Part shown: one piece after another, positions 37,701 through 48,357 of the stretch | Position numbering within the stretch: position 1 is the stretch's first letter | Layout of the letters: every line of letters starts with the position of its first letter | Position numbers and translations under genes: made by a program | Notes under the pieces: model-generated | The model's database searches: none | Seen by the model: only the letters and a program-made list of their open reading frames with translations | What the model was told of the DNA's origin: nothing | Assembly (NCBI GenBank): GCA_964019155.1 | Contig: OZ025241.1 | Span: 56,979,863-57,043,862 of the forward strand | Direction of reading: 5' to 3' | Length of the DNA stretch: 64,000 nt | Origin: Osedax fenrisi | Taxonomy: Eukaryota; Annelida; Polychaeta; Sabellida; Siboglinidae

Positions 37701-40700
37701 AGTAAAACATTTTTAATACACATATAGATAAATAATTATTCTGGGTAAAATTAATTTAAAATTAGTAATTAGGTTTTATTACTATTAGACATCTCTAAAA
37801 CTATATTTTGTCTGTTATTTATAATTATTATAATCATTTGAAAATTTCACAAGTTATAGATAACATATTGGAATTTTGGAATGATATTTAATATTAACGT
37901 ATTATATAAATTTGTAGTGGTCGAGTTCCCTTTAAAATATCAAATATATAATTTCCATATTTTATTAATTAATTTTATTTATTTAAACTTCATATCTATA
38001 TTTAATTTGTATTAACATATAATTATATAGTAACTATATTGATACAATACATTACCGTTGTATAGGCGGCTCTATCCAGTATTATAAAGATCCAATCGGA
38101 TATTGAGCATCAACTACAGGGTGACCTCGATGTTCATGATGAAGACCATTCCTCCTCTATTGAAAACGTTCAAACAATTATCAATATAATTATAAATATA
38201 TAGAAATTATCGATAAAAATATCTTTTGAAAACGTTCAAACAATTATCAATATAATTATAAATATATAGAAATTATCGATAAAAATATCTTAAAAATATC
38301 TTAAATTTAGCGAATTATATTCCTAATTGTAAATATAGATAAATAAATAGATATATAGTTTATTAAGTGTTAGATACACACAAAATGACATGAAACAATA
38401 ATTTAATAATAAGTAATAAATGAAAAAAAAAGAATGATGATTTACACATGCCATAATAAAAATGAAATTCTTTTAATGTTATATTTGTATATTTCATATC
38501 AACCGCATAAATTGATACAGGTTCAACCCGAAATATATCTATTTTCGGAGGATGATCCCTTGTGGATACCGAACGAGTTAGTATTATAGTTTTCTATTAT
38601 TGTTGTATGTGTCCATACATTTGTATAGTTCAATTTTCGATTAGAAATAAATATCGATATACTTGATAGTTATTGATATATATTTTTTAAAAGGATTTAT
38701 AATTTCATCGAATCTATCGATCTATAGAATTAAAATTTTAGAAGATTAAAATAAAACGTATACGTCTACACTAATCACACGTTTAACAAATCAGAAGTGA
38801 CGACCTGTCCGATATCCTCTGGACCGGGAAAATAGAAACACCCGGAATGGAGGATATTACAAGTGAGGCATATATTGTGTCTCGCGGAATAGATTGGTCA
38901 ACGCTCGATTTATACGCCAACATCGCAATAAATGGATGCATAAAGTCGAGATGCATCGCCGACCTCATAACCAAGGAGAAGGCGTCTCTGGATAAGGTTT
39001 CAGAAGTCTCAGATAGGGTAGAGAGAATCATTAGGAGACAGTATTTCATAGATGATATTGATTTTAGGATAGATTTTAATTAAGGTACTTATGTATTTCA
39101 ATAAATTAGATATATATATATAGATATATATAAATTATATACCCACTATATAACGGCCCTATATATAATGCATACATGATTATATGCTCAACGGAACTGG
39201 CTGTATTTTAGCCTATCCATTACATTTAAATACATTTATACATGGTCTAAAAAGTATAATATGTTTATATATCACGTCTCGATTTGAAACTATATTTTCA
39301 GATGGTCTTTCTTTATAATTATAGATTATAGCATATTACCTACTTAGTAATCCACTATATACTACTAAACCATGAATTAAAGCGTTGTAAATATCTCCAC
39401 CTCGAATAGCATTGATATCGTTAAGTACATTCTGTATTCTAGTATAGAGTTTGCCGTGTGTTGTGTAAGTACGTAATCGTACGGCATGACTTAGGGTAGT
39501 ATGACTCACACTTCATAAATTCTGTTTACGCGCGGTGTATCTTTTATCTTACTCTGTAGTAGACCGTATTAAATTACATCAACTTTATATACCACATGCG
39601 TAGATATACTGGCCAGGTCTGTCCAAGGTAGTGGACAGTATATCCAATGTAGATTGTATATTTTATTTCATTTAAAACATTCACATGTGAATAAATACAC
39701 AACACATAGGTCTATTAAAAATAGGACTTGCATAAATCTATTCATTGAATTGGGCAATTATTTAATGTTATATTTACTATATATATATATATTATAAATT
39801 TTACACAGGATCTAGTAATAATAAGGTTCCGTTATCCGGACCACAATGAAGATAGGTTCGCCTATAAAGAGTTGTTTATGGCTCTATCGAATAACAATAA
39901 CTACGGTGTAACGAAACAGATCAGTAACAAGTTCGATGAGATGTATATAATACCACTATCTTCGCAGCAAGATATTCCTAGCTATCTGCTTCCTTTCATC
40001 GGAGTGGGTTGGTTGTGAATACATCACCATAGTACTACGATAATGCATGGATCTCATATTGAAATGTCATTATGATGAACTGAAATTTATTAAATTTATA
40101 AATTGCTAAATAAAAATTACAAAATTGATTTTAATGAATATTTTACATTAAATAAACGTAATGATAGATTCATTTTACCATTAATGAAAACTACAAAATA
40201 CCAAAATACAATTTTCTTTAAAGGTATAAAGGGTATAAAGTATTATAATGATATAATATTTGGTAATATTCTTAAAAAATAAAATAAAATATATAAATCA
40301 ATTGAAAAAAGTTTTGAAATTGTTAACCAGTAAAAAATATATTACTGATATATATTTTTGCAGTGATATGTTTAATAATATTAAAAATATATTATTTTCT
40401 CTAATATAAGGTAAATTAAACAAATATTTTGTATTATAAAACTTTATTAAAAAAATCAGTATTAAATAGGTATTTCTCCATATAAATTTTATATATTTGT
40501 TAAAAATTTGTACATATTTTACATTTTTATATATTTTACATTATATAATTATACAAAAAATAAAACATCAGTATTACAAATTTGAAGTATTATAATATAA
40601 AAAAAACAGTATTAATATTTTGTAAAAAATAAAAAAATTACTATTTATCAAAACTATTTATATTTATTTTACAAATTTTACATATAAAATATTTAACTTT

Positions 40701-43700
40701 ACATAACTAATAAAAAAAAAACTAAACAGTATTAAATATTATAAGTATTAAATAATAATAAACAGTATTAGAATTAAAATAATTAAAAACAGTATTAATA
40801 TAGTAACCTACAAATATATATCAATATTATTAAAATTTACATAAACTATGTGATACAAGTATTTAGATTCTTTTATAAATATTATATTACAATTATGAAA
40901 AATGTATTAATTATATTTTATACTTTGTTTTGGATGCAAACATAGGAATTAAATATTTGTTTTAGTTTTGTTTTATTCTTTCTATTATATTTGTTTATTT
41001 TAATATCCATTTTTATGTAATTTTATTATATTTTATCCGAATGAAGATGATGAAATATGACATTACACTACTATTAGGAGATATCGAATTAAAAAGGCTA
41101 ATCGCTTTCACTGATTCTCCTTAGACATTGTCTATACACTGAATTCATATATATATTTTTTAGCGCTATCCGTTCCCGTTCTAATGTTATCCGTTCCAGT
41201 TGCGGTTACTTTTAATTTATCCGTTTCCTATTATTTTATCCGTTCCCGTTCTTTTTATATTACCCATTACCGTTACAGTACCCGTTCCTTTGATATGTAG
41301 CGTTCCAGTTTCAGTTTTTATTATTCATAAAATACAGTATGTAATTTATACTTCACTATACACTATACAGTAGACCTGTTCATTCGAATCAATTTTTAAA
41401 ATATAATACATATCTATATTTTTGTATAATATGTATTAACAATTTTTATAAAAAAATAGTTACCTTCCATAACGAAGCATTTAAAATTTGAAATATAAAT
41501 TATTATTTTTAAATTTAATTTAAAATATTACATATATAATTGTTCAAAGTTAATTTAGTCATTCAACCATCTTATTATTAAAATAAAAATATTTAAAATT
41601 AATTATGTATTTGTATTGTATTTAATGAATTAATATAATATATACCATTATTTATATTTATTATTAATATAATATCTATATTTCATTTTTATGTCTAAAA
41701 ATTACTAATGTCTCCTAAAACTCGAGAAAATACACCATTTTACAAAGTATTTATTTAAAAATAATTCAAAACAATAATTAATTTTTTTAAATTAATATAT
41801 ATAATTATATTTTAAATAAATTGGAGTGATCATATTGTATTGAATTGTGGATATAAGTTAGATATAAATGTCCTTTATACAAATAAAATTTAAAAAATTT
41901 AAATATATGTAAACATATTTTGTATTTCATATTTCAAATAAAAATCCAAAAAAATTTACAAAATATATTAATTTTTATTCTAAAAATAATTTTTAATTTT
42001 TTAATAATTAATTTCAATTGTATAATTATTATATATAAATTATATATTTTAATTTTTTAAATTAAATAGTAATAATTTATTTATATCAAATTATACGATT
42101 TTTAGATATTTTATTTTACTAAAATTGTTTTAAAAAATTCGGGCATCTAGATTGTTTAGATAAATATTTTTTATTATTAATACCACTTGTTATATATTTT
42201 CCTAGGATATATTAATAGTTTAAAAATATGAATTCGATTTGAAAAAATTGAATAAAACTAATTTCTATATCTCGCCCATGTTAAATTTTATATGTATTTA
42301 ATGTTAAAATATAAAGGTCTCGTGACCTAAAACTATTTAAGATATAGGTCTAAAATTGTAAACACTTATTCATTATAGTATACATAATTGTTATAGATGT
42401 GAAGGTTTATAATATTATGAAAAAAAAAAGTACGAACCGGTCTACTATACAGTATAGTGTACAGTGTACACTGTACACTGTACATTATCCATATTATAAA
42501 CTATATTATAATCTCTATATAGTTAAATATAGTCTATAGTGTACAGTGTACAGTGTACAATGTACAGTGTACAATGCACATTATCCATATTATAAACTAT
42601 ATTATAATCTCTATATAGTTAAATATAGTCTATAGTTCAAACAAATTGACCTAATTAATAATACATGAATCAGTATGATTTGAGTCTTTTAAACCTAATT
42701 ACCAATTAATTTATTACCAATGGTAATAAACTCAATTAGTTTGATTATCCTTTATTATCAGTTGATTATATTATCAATTGATAATTATTAATAGACATGT
42801 GATCACTTAAAAGAATATATACCGAAATGTTATTATTGGATATTAATATCACAGTATAAAAAAGTGTACAAATTATCAGTGTCATGATTTCCATTGTAAT
42901 TATAATGTTGAAATATATTACACATATTTATTTAATCATTTTAACATGATAAATAAATGGACAGAATTATTTTAAAACGTGTTCGAAATATATTATAATA
43001 AAAAATATAAAAGAAATAGTATTGGAGATAAACATTATGTTGACCATTTTTAACTGTACCGAATAATATCAAATTATTTTTAAATATTCGTATTTATATT
43101 ATGTATATATTTTATTAAGCTATATAATTTTACATATACAATATTCTATTTATAAAATATCAATATCATTCTTTTCCAATGTTTTACAAATATATTCATA
43201 AATAATATTTGCATTTTTGTATGAAAAAGTATATCATTTTATTTATTTTTGTATTTGCCTACATATGTATGAATAATGTGTATACATTTAAAATGTTTAT
43301 ACAGTAACTGTTATGAATTATCTACGAATATTAAAAAAAATGAATATATAATCAGTATTAAAAGTTTTCACTTTTATTTAAAATATCTTTTTTTCCCTAT
43401 ATTTTACATGTTGCAATAAAAAAGGTCACATATCATGAATATTACTGTATTACTATATAAATATATTCATAATTAAAATATTTATAATTTATTATAAGCT
43501 AAGAATTCTTTAAAAATATGTATTTATTCTCCTAATGTTAAATAATGTACCTAAATAATTGAAATAGGATTGCCAGTGAATAGACCTCATATATTATTGG
43601 GAGTTATAATAAAAGACAAAAGAAACATAACTAAATATGTTGAGAAACCTGATATGTCAATTACTAATGAACCACCATTGCCAGAGGTTAAACAATATTT

Positions 43701-45395
43701 AAATTTATAATACTCATTTATTTTATTTTACAATTAATATTTAAAAATATATTTTATTGAAGAATTAGACTTAAATAAAGCAATTTATAATTTTATGGAA
43801 TATTATCATTTTTAAATTACCATTTATTCTAAATATTTGCAATAACATAGATTGACATAGCCGTAATGAAATCTTCAACATCGTCGACAATCATTCCGTT
43901 TGAAGCACATACCAATCATGCTTTTGAGGACATCAAACATCTACCTAAATTCGCTAACTCTCAATCTAATCCTATTATCATTGACGACGACGATCATCCT
44001 ATTCAAGAAGTTCATTCTATATACCAAAAAGATATAACTAAATCTCTATACGTACCCGAATCTATACAGGATATTGACTTGAGAACATCTGAAACATCTG
44101 AAGTATATTTACTGGACAGGGATGTGAATAACAGATTTGAACCTTTTAAATATAGTGACATGTGTCAGAATATAGAATCTTCTAGATATGTTGAAATGCA
44201 TCATAATATAGGACCTAACAAAGATATTGACATGCGTCAGAAAGTTAATACTGGAATTATAAAGGATATTGAATTTAATAAAAATATAGAACCTTTTAAA
44301 GACGTTTTGCGTAAATTTAAAAGTGAGGTCATTTCACAGGATGAAAATATGAGAAAGAAAATTATACCTTCTAGAAGTATTGAAATGCACCAGAAAGTTA
44401 ACACTGGAATTATACAGGATATTTACTTAAGAACAAGCATAGACCCTTTCAAAGAAGTTGATATACACACATCTACAGACATTTTACATGACATAGATAT
44501 AAGAAATAAATCAGAATATCCTGAAGATATTGACATGCGCCAGAATATAGAACATTCTAGAGATATTGACATGCGACAGAATATAAAACCTTCTAAAGAT
44601 ATTTACATGCGACAGAATATAGAACCTTCTAAAGATATTGACATGCGACAGAATATAGAACCTTTTGGAGATATCGATATGCACCAGAATATAGAACATT
44701 ATGGAGATTTTGATTTTCGCGAGAATATAGAACCTTCTGGAGATATTGACATGCGCCAGAATATAGAACCTTATGGAGATATCGATATGCACCAGAATAT
44801 AGAACGTTCTAGAGATATTGACATGCGACAGAATATAGAACCTTCTAGAGATATTGACATGCGACAGAATATAGAACCTTCTGGCGATTTCGACTTGCGC
44901 CATACATTTAATAGTAAAATTATACAGGATGTCGACTTTAGAAATGTGAAAATAGAAATGTTACAGGATGTAGATATAAGAAAATCCGATTTAAGTTCAG
45001 ATAAAGATATGAGAACACATAGATATTCAGTTAATAATAAAGATACTTCATATTCGCCCGTAGAAGTGGTGCCTGCAGATACAGAATTGAACATCGCTTC
45101 AACTTCAGAGAGCCGTCTTCTAACGGTGTCTAAGGTCAATGATATAATGGAAGTATCTAAGTACATCACTAGCGAAATGAAAGAAACCGGCAAATTGTTA
45201 TCCCAGGAATCTGCACCAACTTTTGATCCTACATCTAATACTCATACACCAGCGACACCATCTACTGAACTAACTAGTCCAGTAGGAACCAAGACAAATA
45301 TGGATTGCAACACTCCCGAATACAGCTATAGCCCAAATAAGTCTCAATGCCGCAATCAAGTCTTAAAGAATCTTAAGGAGTGGTACTGCTTATAG
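31507..45395 (+). CDS. TFIIS-central-domain and SPOC-domain protein (PHF3/DIDO1/SPOCD1-like), 16 exons
   Basis: Proposed exons: 31507-31725, 31970-32046, 32273-32317, 33805-33933, 34016-34125, 34586-34745, 36223-36306, 36740-36814, 37022-37159, 37377-37451, 38066-38167, 38521-38576, 38795-38996, 39809-40007, 43568-43686 and 43851-45395. All junctions are GT-AG and phase-consistent, giving about 1110 residues to a TAG stop. Order: Ser-rich and basic N-terminal part, TFIIS central domain, a FDLNCSICMADG motif, SPOC domain, repeat-bearing tail. Vertebrate PHF3 and DIDO1 share this order (TFIIS-like domain, FDLNCKIC motif, SPOC); there the SPOC domain binds the phosphorylated RNA polymerase II C-terminal domain, so a nuclear transcription-elongation role is inferred. 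No initiator Met or PHD finger was found, so the 5' end is probably missing. Weakest parts: exons 1-3 and the 36740 exon (donor gttttt). Introns contain SINEs B and C and TIR elements at 34764 and 41371. Confidence 0.85.
34016..36306 (+). CDS. exons encoding the TFIIS central domain of the SPOC gene
   Basis: Exons 34016-34125, 34586-34745 and 36223-36306. Joined, they read MRQQIKIVDDNKEIV at the start of the domain, FSLEMEEACYAKANASHGNL and ERIYPRLLTLLKSDYTH in the middle, and HILKRVLTGEMSSLQYIRQA at the end. This matches the TFIIS central-domain pattern VRxxL...EIExxxF...YxxxxRSLxFNLKD...LxxRVLxGEISxxxLVxMxxEE, although the RSxxFNLKD block is diverged (PRLLTLLKS). The phase-2 junction K-I between the first two exons rebuilds a continuous helix across SINE copy B. 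Confidence 0.8.
34280..34572 (+). mobile_element. SINE copy B, most complete copy, in an intron of the SPOC gene
   Basis: The tRNA-like head (34281-34354) has an intact A box (tggctcagtggataaggcg) and B box (gggttcgaacc). The stretch ggataaggcgtcagac resembles tRNA-Arg. The body carries the family's conserved blocks and the tail is aaataaaaataacaataaca. The element ends 13 bp upstream of the exon that starts at 34586. Confidence 0.92.
34764..35106. mobile_element. hAT-type MITE, 343 bp, perfect 8-bp TSD
   Basis: The ends are catagagctagagag and ctctctagctctatg, inverted repeats that extend to aatagagt and, further in, to a gcggaaagc/gctttccgc pair. Both sides are flanked by gggtcggg (34756-34763 and 35107-35114). 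Inside, atttggtcacctcaaaatgg occurs twice in direct orientation. It lies in the intron between exons 34745 and 36223, starting 18 bp after the donor. Confidence 0.9.
36440..36638 (+). mobile_element. SINE copy C, internally deleted, in an intron of the SPOC gene
   Basis: Contains acaagcagtaggatacgtgt, a degenerate B box (tgttcaatcccc), ttagaagagatcttatataa, cttcatctaagttcctatat and a caaaataacaataaca tail. The A-box half of the head is lost and about 60 bp of the body (between the gatcggctc and atggttataag blocks) is deleted. Confidence 0.85.
37022..37159 (+). CDS. SPOC gene exon with the FDLNCSIC motif
   Basis: Starts after ctctcctaatcgacag and ends at CAG|gtaacg, phase 0 at both ends. It encodes DLLGSIFSGDSTPAHGVGHK and FDLNCSICMADGSQVTAP. 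The HxFDLNCxICxG motif after the TFIIS central domain is, to my knowledge, specific to the PHF3/DIDO1/SPOCD1 group, and this exon is the best single piece of evidence for the family assignment. An upstream alternative acceptor (gcgtag at 36986) has an incompatible phase. Confidence 0.8.
38160..38291 (+). repeat. perfect tandem duplication, 2 x 66 bp, over an exon end
   Basis: Two identical 66-bp units (38160-38225 and 38226-38291) starting ttgaaaacgttcaaacaatt. The first unit includes the last codons of the exon ending at 38167 and its proposed donor (AAC|gttcaa), so the donor site is present twice, 66 bp apart. Identity suggests a very recent event. Confidence 0.95.
38521..43686 (+). CDS. 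exons encoding the SPOC domain
   Basis: Exons 38521-38576, 38795-38996, 39809-40007 and 43568-43686. The joined protein reads DDPLWIPNESDDLSDILWTG, KIETPGMEDITSEAYIVS, KEKASLDKDLVIIRFRYPD, MYIIPLSSQQDIPSYLLPFI and NRPHILLGVIIKDKR. SPOC domains share WxGxIxxPGxxxFxxxAYxVSG, a KxSxxKEICVxRF strand, LYLIPL and LLPFxGPGL...RPNLLLGLIIR. Every one of these blocks is present and in order. The last junction (GTGG|gttggt to tag|GATTGCC) gives IGVGLPVNRPHILLG. The long 3.56-kb intron before 43568 contains the TIR element 41371-42444. Confidence 0.9.
40008..41370 (+). other. intron of the SPOC gene, AT-rich with degenerate CCGTTCC repeats
   Basis: No coding sequence. At 41161-41320 the motif ccgttcc/ccgttac recurs about ten times in a degenerate array with ttttat spacers (atccgttcccgttc). 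From 40200 to 40860 the text is dominated by short cagtatta-type motifs. Confidence 0.6.
41371..42444. mobile_element. hAT-type non-autonomous element, 1074 bp, perfect 8-bp TSD
   Basis: Starts tagacctgttcattcg and ends cgaaccggtcta, imperfect inverted repeats. Both sides are flanked by ctatacag (41363-41370 and 42445-42452). The interior is AT-rich with no ORF. It lies in an intron of the SPOC gene. Confidence 0.82.
42453..42645. repeat. tandem duplication with period 96 bp and GTGTAC/GTACAC runs
   Basis: The block beginning cattatccatattataaact occurs at 42483 and again at 42579, each copy continuing through atctctatatagttaaatat. Between them are runs of the palindromic hexamer-like gtgtac/gtacac. 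Similar gtgtacactgtacac sequence occurs at 49721-49755, beside another TIR element. Confidence 0.85.
42646..43567 (+). other. 3' part of the long SPOC-gene intron
   Basis: AT-rich. Short inverted repeats around ttatcaattgataa at 42770-42785. No coding sequence seen. Confidence 0.55.
43851..45395 (+). CDS. last exon of the SPOC gene: repeat-rich C-terminal tail
   Basis: A 1545-bp exon after aataacatag, entered in phase 0 (IDIAVMKSS), ending in TAG after NLKEWYCL. It includes an acidic patch IIIDDDDHPIQEV, then a region where D-hydrophobic-D-x-R motifs recur (QDIDLR, KDIDMR, QDIYLR, HDIDIR), then a regular array of 12-residue units (see 44526-44900), then QDVDFR and QDVDIR, and a Ser/Thr/Pro-rich end (FDPTSNTHTPATPSTELTSP). 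It is probably intrinsically disordered. The tail is not conserved in any homologue I can recall. The minus-strand ORFs at 44511-44903 and 44771-45193 are shadows of the repeat. Confidence 0.88.
   Translation: MDIAVMKSSTSSTIIPFEAHTNHAFEDIKHLPKFANSQSNPIIIDDDDHPIQEVHSIYQKDITKSLYVPESIQDIDLRTSETSEVYLLDRDVNNRFEPFKYSDMCQNIESSRYVEMHHNIGPNKDIDMRQKVNTGIIKDIEFNKNIEPFKDVLRKFKSEVISQDENMRKKIIPSRSIEMHQKVNTGIIQDIYLRTSIDPFKEVDIHTSTDILHDIDIRNKSEYPEDIDMRQNIEHSRDIDMRQNIKPSKDIYMRQNIEPSKDIDMRQNIEPFGDIDMHQNIEHYGDFDFRENIEPSGDIDMRQNIEPYGDIDMHQNIERSRDIDMRQNIEPSRDIDMRQNIEPSGDFDLRHTFNSKIIQDVDFRNVKIEMLQDVDIRKSDLSSDKDMRTHRYSVNNKDTSYSPVEVVPADTELNIASTSESRLLTVSKVNDIMEVSKYITSEMKETGKLLSQESAPTFDPTSNTHTPATPSTELTSPVGTKTNMDCNTPEYSYSPNKSQCRNQVLKNLKEWYCL
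44526..44900 (+). repeat. coding minisatellite: ten 36-bp units plus a partial, encoding DIDMRQNIEPSR-type repeats
   Basis: Ten in-frame 36-bp units from 44526 to 44885, then a diverged eleventh (DFDLRHTF). Unit consensus is D-I-D-M-R/H-Q-N-I-E-P/H-S/F/Y-R/G/K. Variants fall at defined positions (R/H at 5, P/H/R at 10, S/F/Y at 11, R/K/G at 12) while D1, D3 and N7-I8-E9 are nearly constant. Diverged units continue upstream (EMHHNIGP, DMRQKVNTG) without a strict period. Confidence 0.95.
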
Positions 45396-45669
45396 TGTTC
45401 CTTGATCTACTAAATCTAACAATATCCGCACACCATCTTAACACAAATAAGCATCCATATATTATTTTGCATTTAGCATCGATATTTTATATTTTTATAC
45501 AGATCTATACCTATTTATACGATATAGGTACCTACTAGATATACTCATTGCATGTATATTTTAATATTATTTACATTATATAATATGTGTTATATTTGTG
45601 ATTATTATTATGTATTGATATAGTCTTTATAGTATGATATTTTCATATTATACAGTCATTTATATATAG

Positions 45670-45715
<46 letters not shown>

Positions 45716-48349
45716 TTTAATCAACCTTATATAAAATAATAATATATTAATTGTGTTTATTCATTGCTAACATAATTCCTTATATTAGATATTCTATGTT
45801 AAAGAATCATACTATTAATTATTTATATAACAAGAATATAAACACAATTTCATAACCATCAATAGCAGAATTTCTAATGTTTGTATTTATGTATAACTTA
45901 CTTTCATGTTTTAATCCAGTCGTTACCATGGTAACTTACCATCACTACGCCCAACTAATCTTCTATGTACTTTTTGTAAAGAAATCTCACTATGTTTACT
46001 TATTTTCATTTATTTCTATTACTTTGATATCGATTCAATATCCTCTAAGATCCGCATATGTTAATAATTAGCACTCATCTGATATTATCATACACATTTT
46101 GATATATAAATAATATATACGTGAATATAAGAAGATATTTAAAAACTAAGATTTCTACATATGATTAGGATATATGGGTTTTATGTAAGACTGGTGTTTC
46201 ATTGTAAGGGGTTACAATGTTATCAGAAATACATGGATTAAGTATAGTAGAATAGATGGTAGTAGTATTAATACTAGTATAAATAATACTTCTTACACCT
46301 ACTAGTTGTAGAAATAATATTATTAATATACTATAGTACTAATAATATTTGTAATGGTATTATATTAGTAGTAGATGTAATTGTAGTAGTAATATTTGTA
46401 GTACTATAACATAGTTTTACAATTTATTAGTTGTAATGGCACATGTCGGCATACGCTTATTCCGGTTAAGAACTAGAACGAAGTAATAAAACTACAATTA
46501 CTGTTTACTGTCCATCATCGCTGCCTATATCAACTCCGGGTATGTTCTTGTCATTGAGTTATTTATGCAGAAATTCTAAATAATATATTGTGGATACATG
46601 GGAAATACCTACATTATATTATGATGTTACCTTAACCAAACTTGGTTAAATTAACCTTAACCAAGATTTCTAGAAGAGTTTTTTAATTGTTAATTTCAAA
46701 TATTTATCTATGTAGGTAGTACCTATAGTAGTATACTACTGGACAATAATTTAATATAATAAAACCATGCAAGGCTTTAAAGTATAGAAAATAGATATTA
46801 TTTGTTATTATAATATAATCATCATATTGATTATTTAGAAATGTACTATATTATGTTAATAGAAATATTTTATTAGAAGATGAAACATTTTGAGAATATA
46901 TATGTTATACATAAGTATATTTTAAATAAATTATAAATATATTTAACCAATTACACTAGTTGTGTAGCTTTGATTAATATTATTTATTATCGACTCTCTG
47001 AAATGTGTATTACTGGAATTAGTTTTATGATGTATCTAATTAAACGATATGTTATTATGCAAATACACCAATATCATCATATACCACAGTAAACCAAATT
47101 GAAAAAAATTTTCAATATTTGAACATTTTATGCAAACTGAAATTAAATTTCAATTATTTACGTATATTTTTCGAAAATCATTTGCAAACGTAGCACATAA
47201 TTTTCAGAATTTAATAAATATTTAGTCAACAATCAACACATTTGCCCATCAAAAATATATTATATGGAGAATATATAACTAGAATAAATAATAAAATAAA
47301 TATTTTGTACTTCATTGAATGAATCAAAAATTGGTTTAACTGAATAAACAGTAGTTTATTAATTGGTATTTTCAAACGTATCCTCCATTATTTTTGATTG
47401 AATAACCATTAATGATGATGTTAAAATTAAAATAAGTATATCAATATAAATAAAATTTATTTTAAATAGAAACATTTTATCTATTTAATATTTATTTCGT
47501 TAATCATAAATAATAGAAAGTAGATATTTTAAAAAACTTAAACAATTTAATATATTGATTAATTTATATTAATATAGAATTTGCAAACTCCCTATTTTAT
47601 TTTCAAAAAAATTACAAACTTTACGTTTTATTTGTAAATTATTTTCAAATATTTTGCAAACTTTGTTTTATTTTCAAAAAAAATACAGACATTTGTGATT
47701 ATTGAAAATAATGTTCTTATTCGTAAATAAATTACAAACATTTTCGAACAAATTTCAAATTTTGGTTTACTGGGATTACTTAAACCTATATGTGTATTGT
47801 GGTATTCTACTAAGACATATGTTGCTACCTCACCCCATCCTTACTTTTTGTATTTGATCTACACTTATTAAATATTATAAATTTCATACTTACATATGTT
47901 ATTCCATTTATTTTGATGATATTAAACTGCATCTTAATTCGTTTCATTCATCAAACATGTATATGTGTAAATATCTCACTTCTACTATATTCATCTACAA
48001 ATTGACTGCTGATATTCATATTCCAACATTTATAATTGTAACAGTATATACATATAGGTATTATTATGTTAATATGTTATTATTTGTCAACTATATAATC
48101 ACATTTAAACTGTTTATTATTTACAATTATTATTATTAATGTAACTAATTATTTATTTATTTATATTAACTCTGACAAGTTATCGATAAATAACTTTGAG
48201 GTAAATTAATATATATCCTATTGATTTCAAGTTGGGCACACCTTATCAGCTTATAGTGTACCATTGTTAATAATATAATATATAATTGTATATATTTTAT
48301 AGGATTTATGTAAATAATGGAAATAAGTAAACAAAATAAAATATAATCA
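45396..48349. other. AT-rich intergenic sequence downstream of the SPOC gene
   Basis: No gene supported. A TA run lies at 45676-45711. Imperfect tagtagta-type triplets at 46255-46440 look like an eroded trinucleotide repeat. A GC-richer patch at 46440-46560 has no consistent frame. Passages at 47100-47770 repeat tttcaaat/atttgcaaac motifs. Confidence 0.5.
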
Positions 48350-48357
48350 CTGTACAC

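Noticed and set aside
38997..39082. Continuation of the SPOC exon to the stop at 39082
   Set aside because: Stopping at the donor AAG|gtttca (38996) gives KEKASLDK-DLVIIRF, which matches the SPOC strand spacing; reading on would insert about 28 unrelated residues and a stop.
44511..45193. Minus-strand ORFs of 130 and 140 residues
   Set aside because: Antisense of the 36-bp coding repeat; the plus strand is supported by splice phase and SPOC context.
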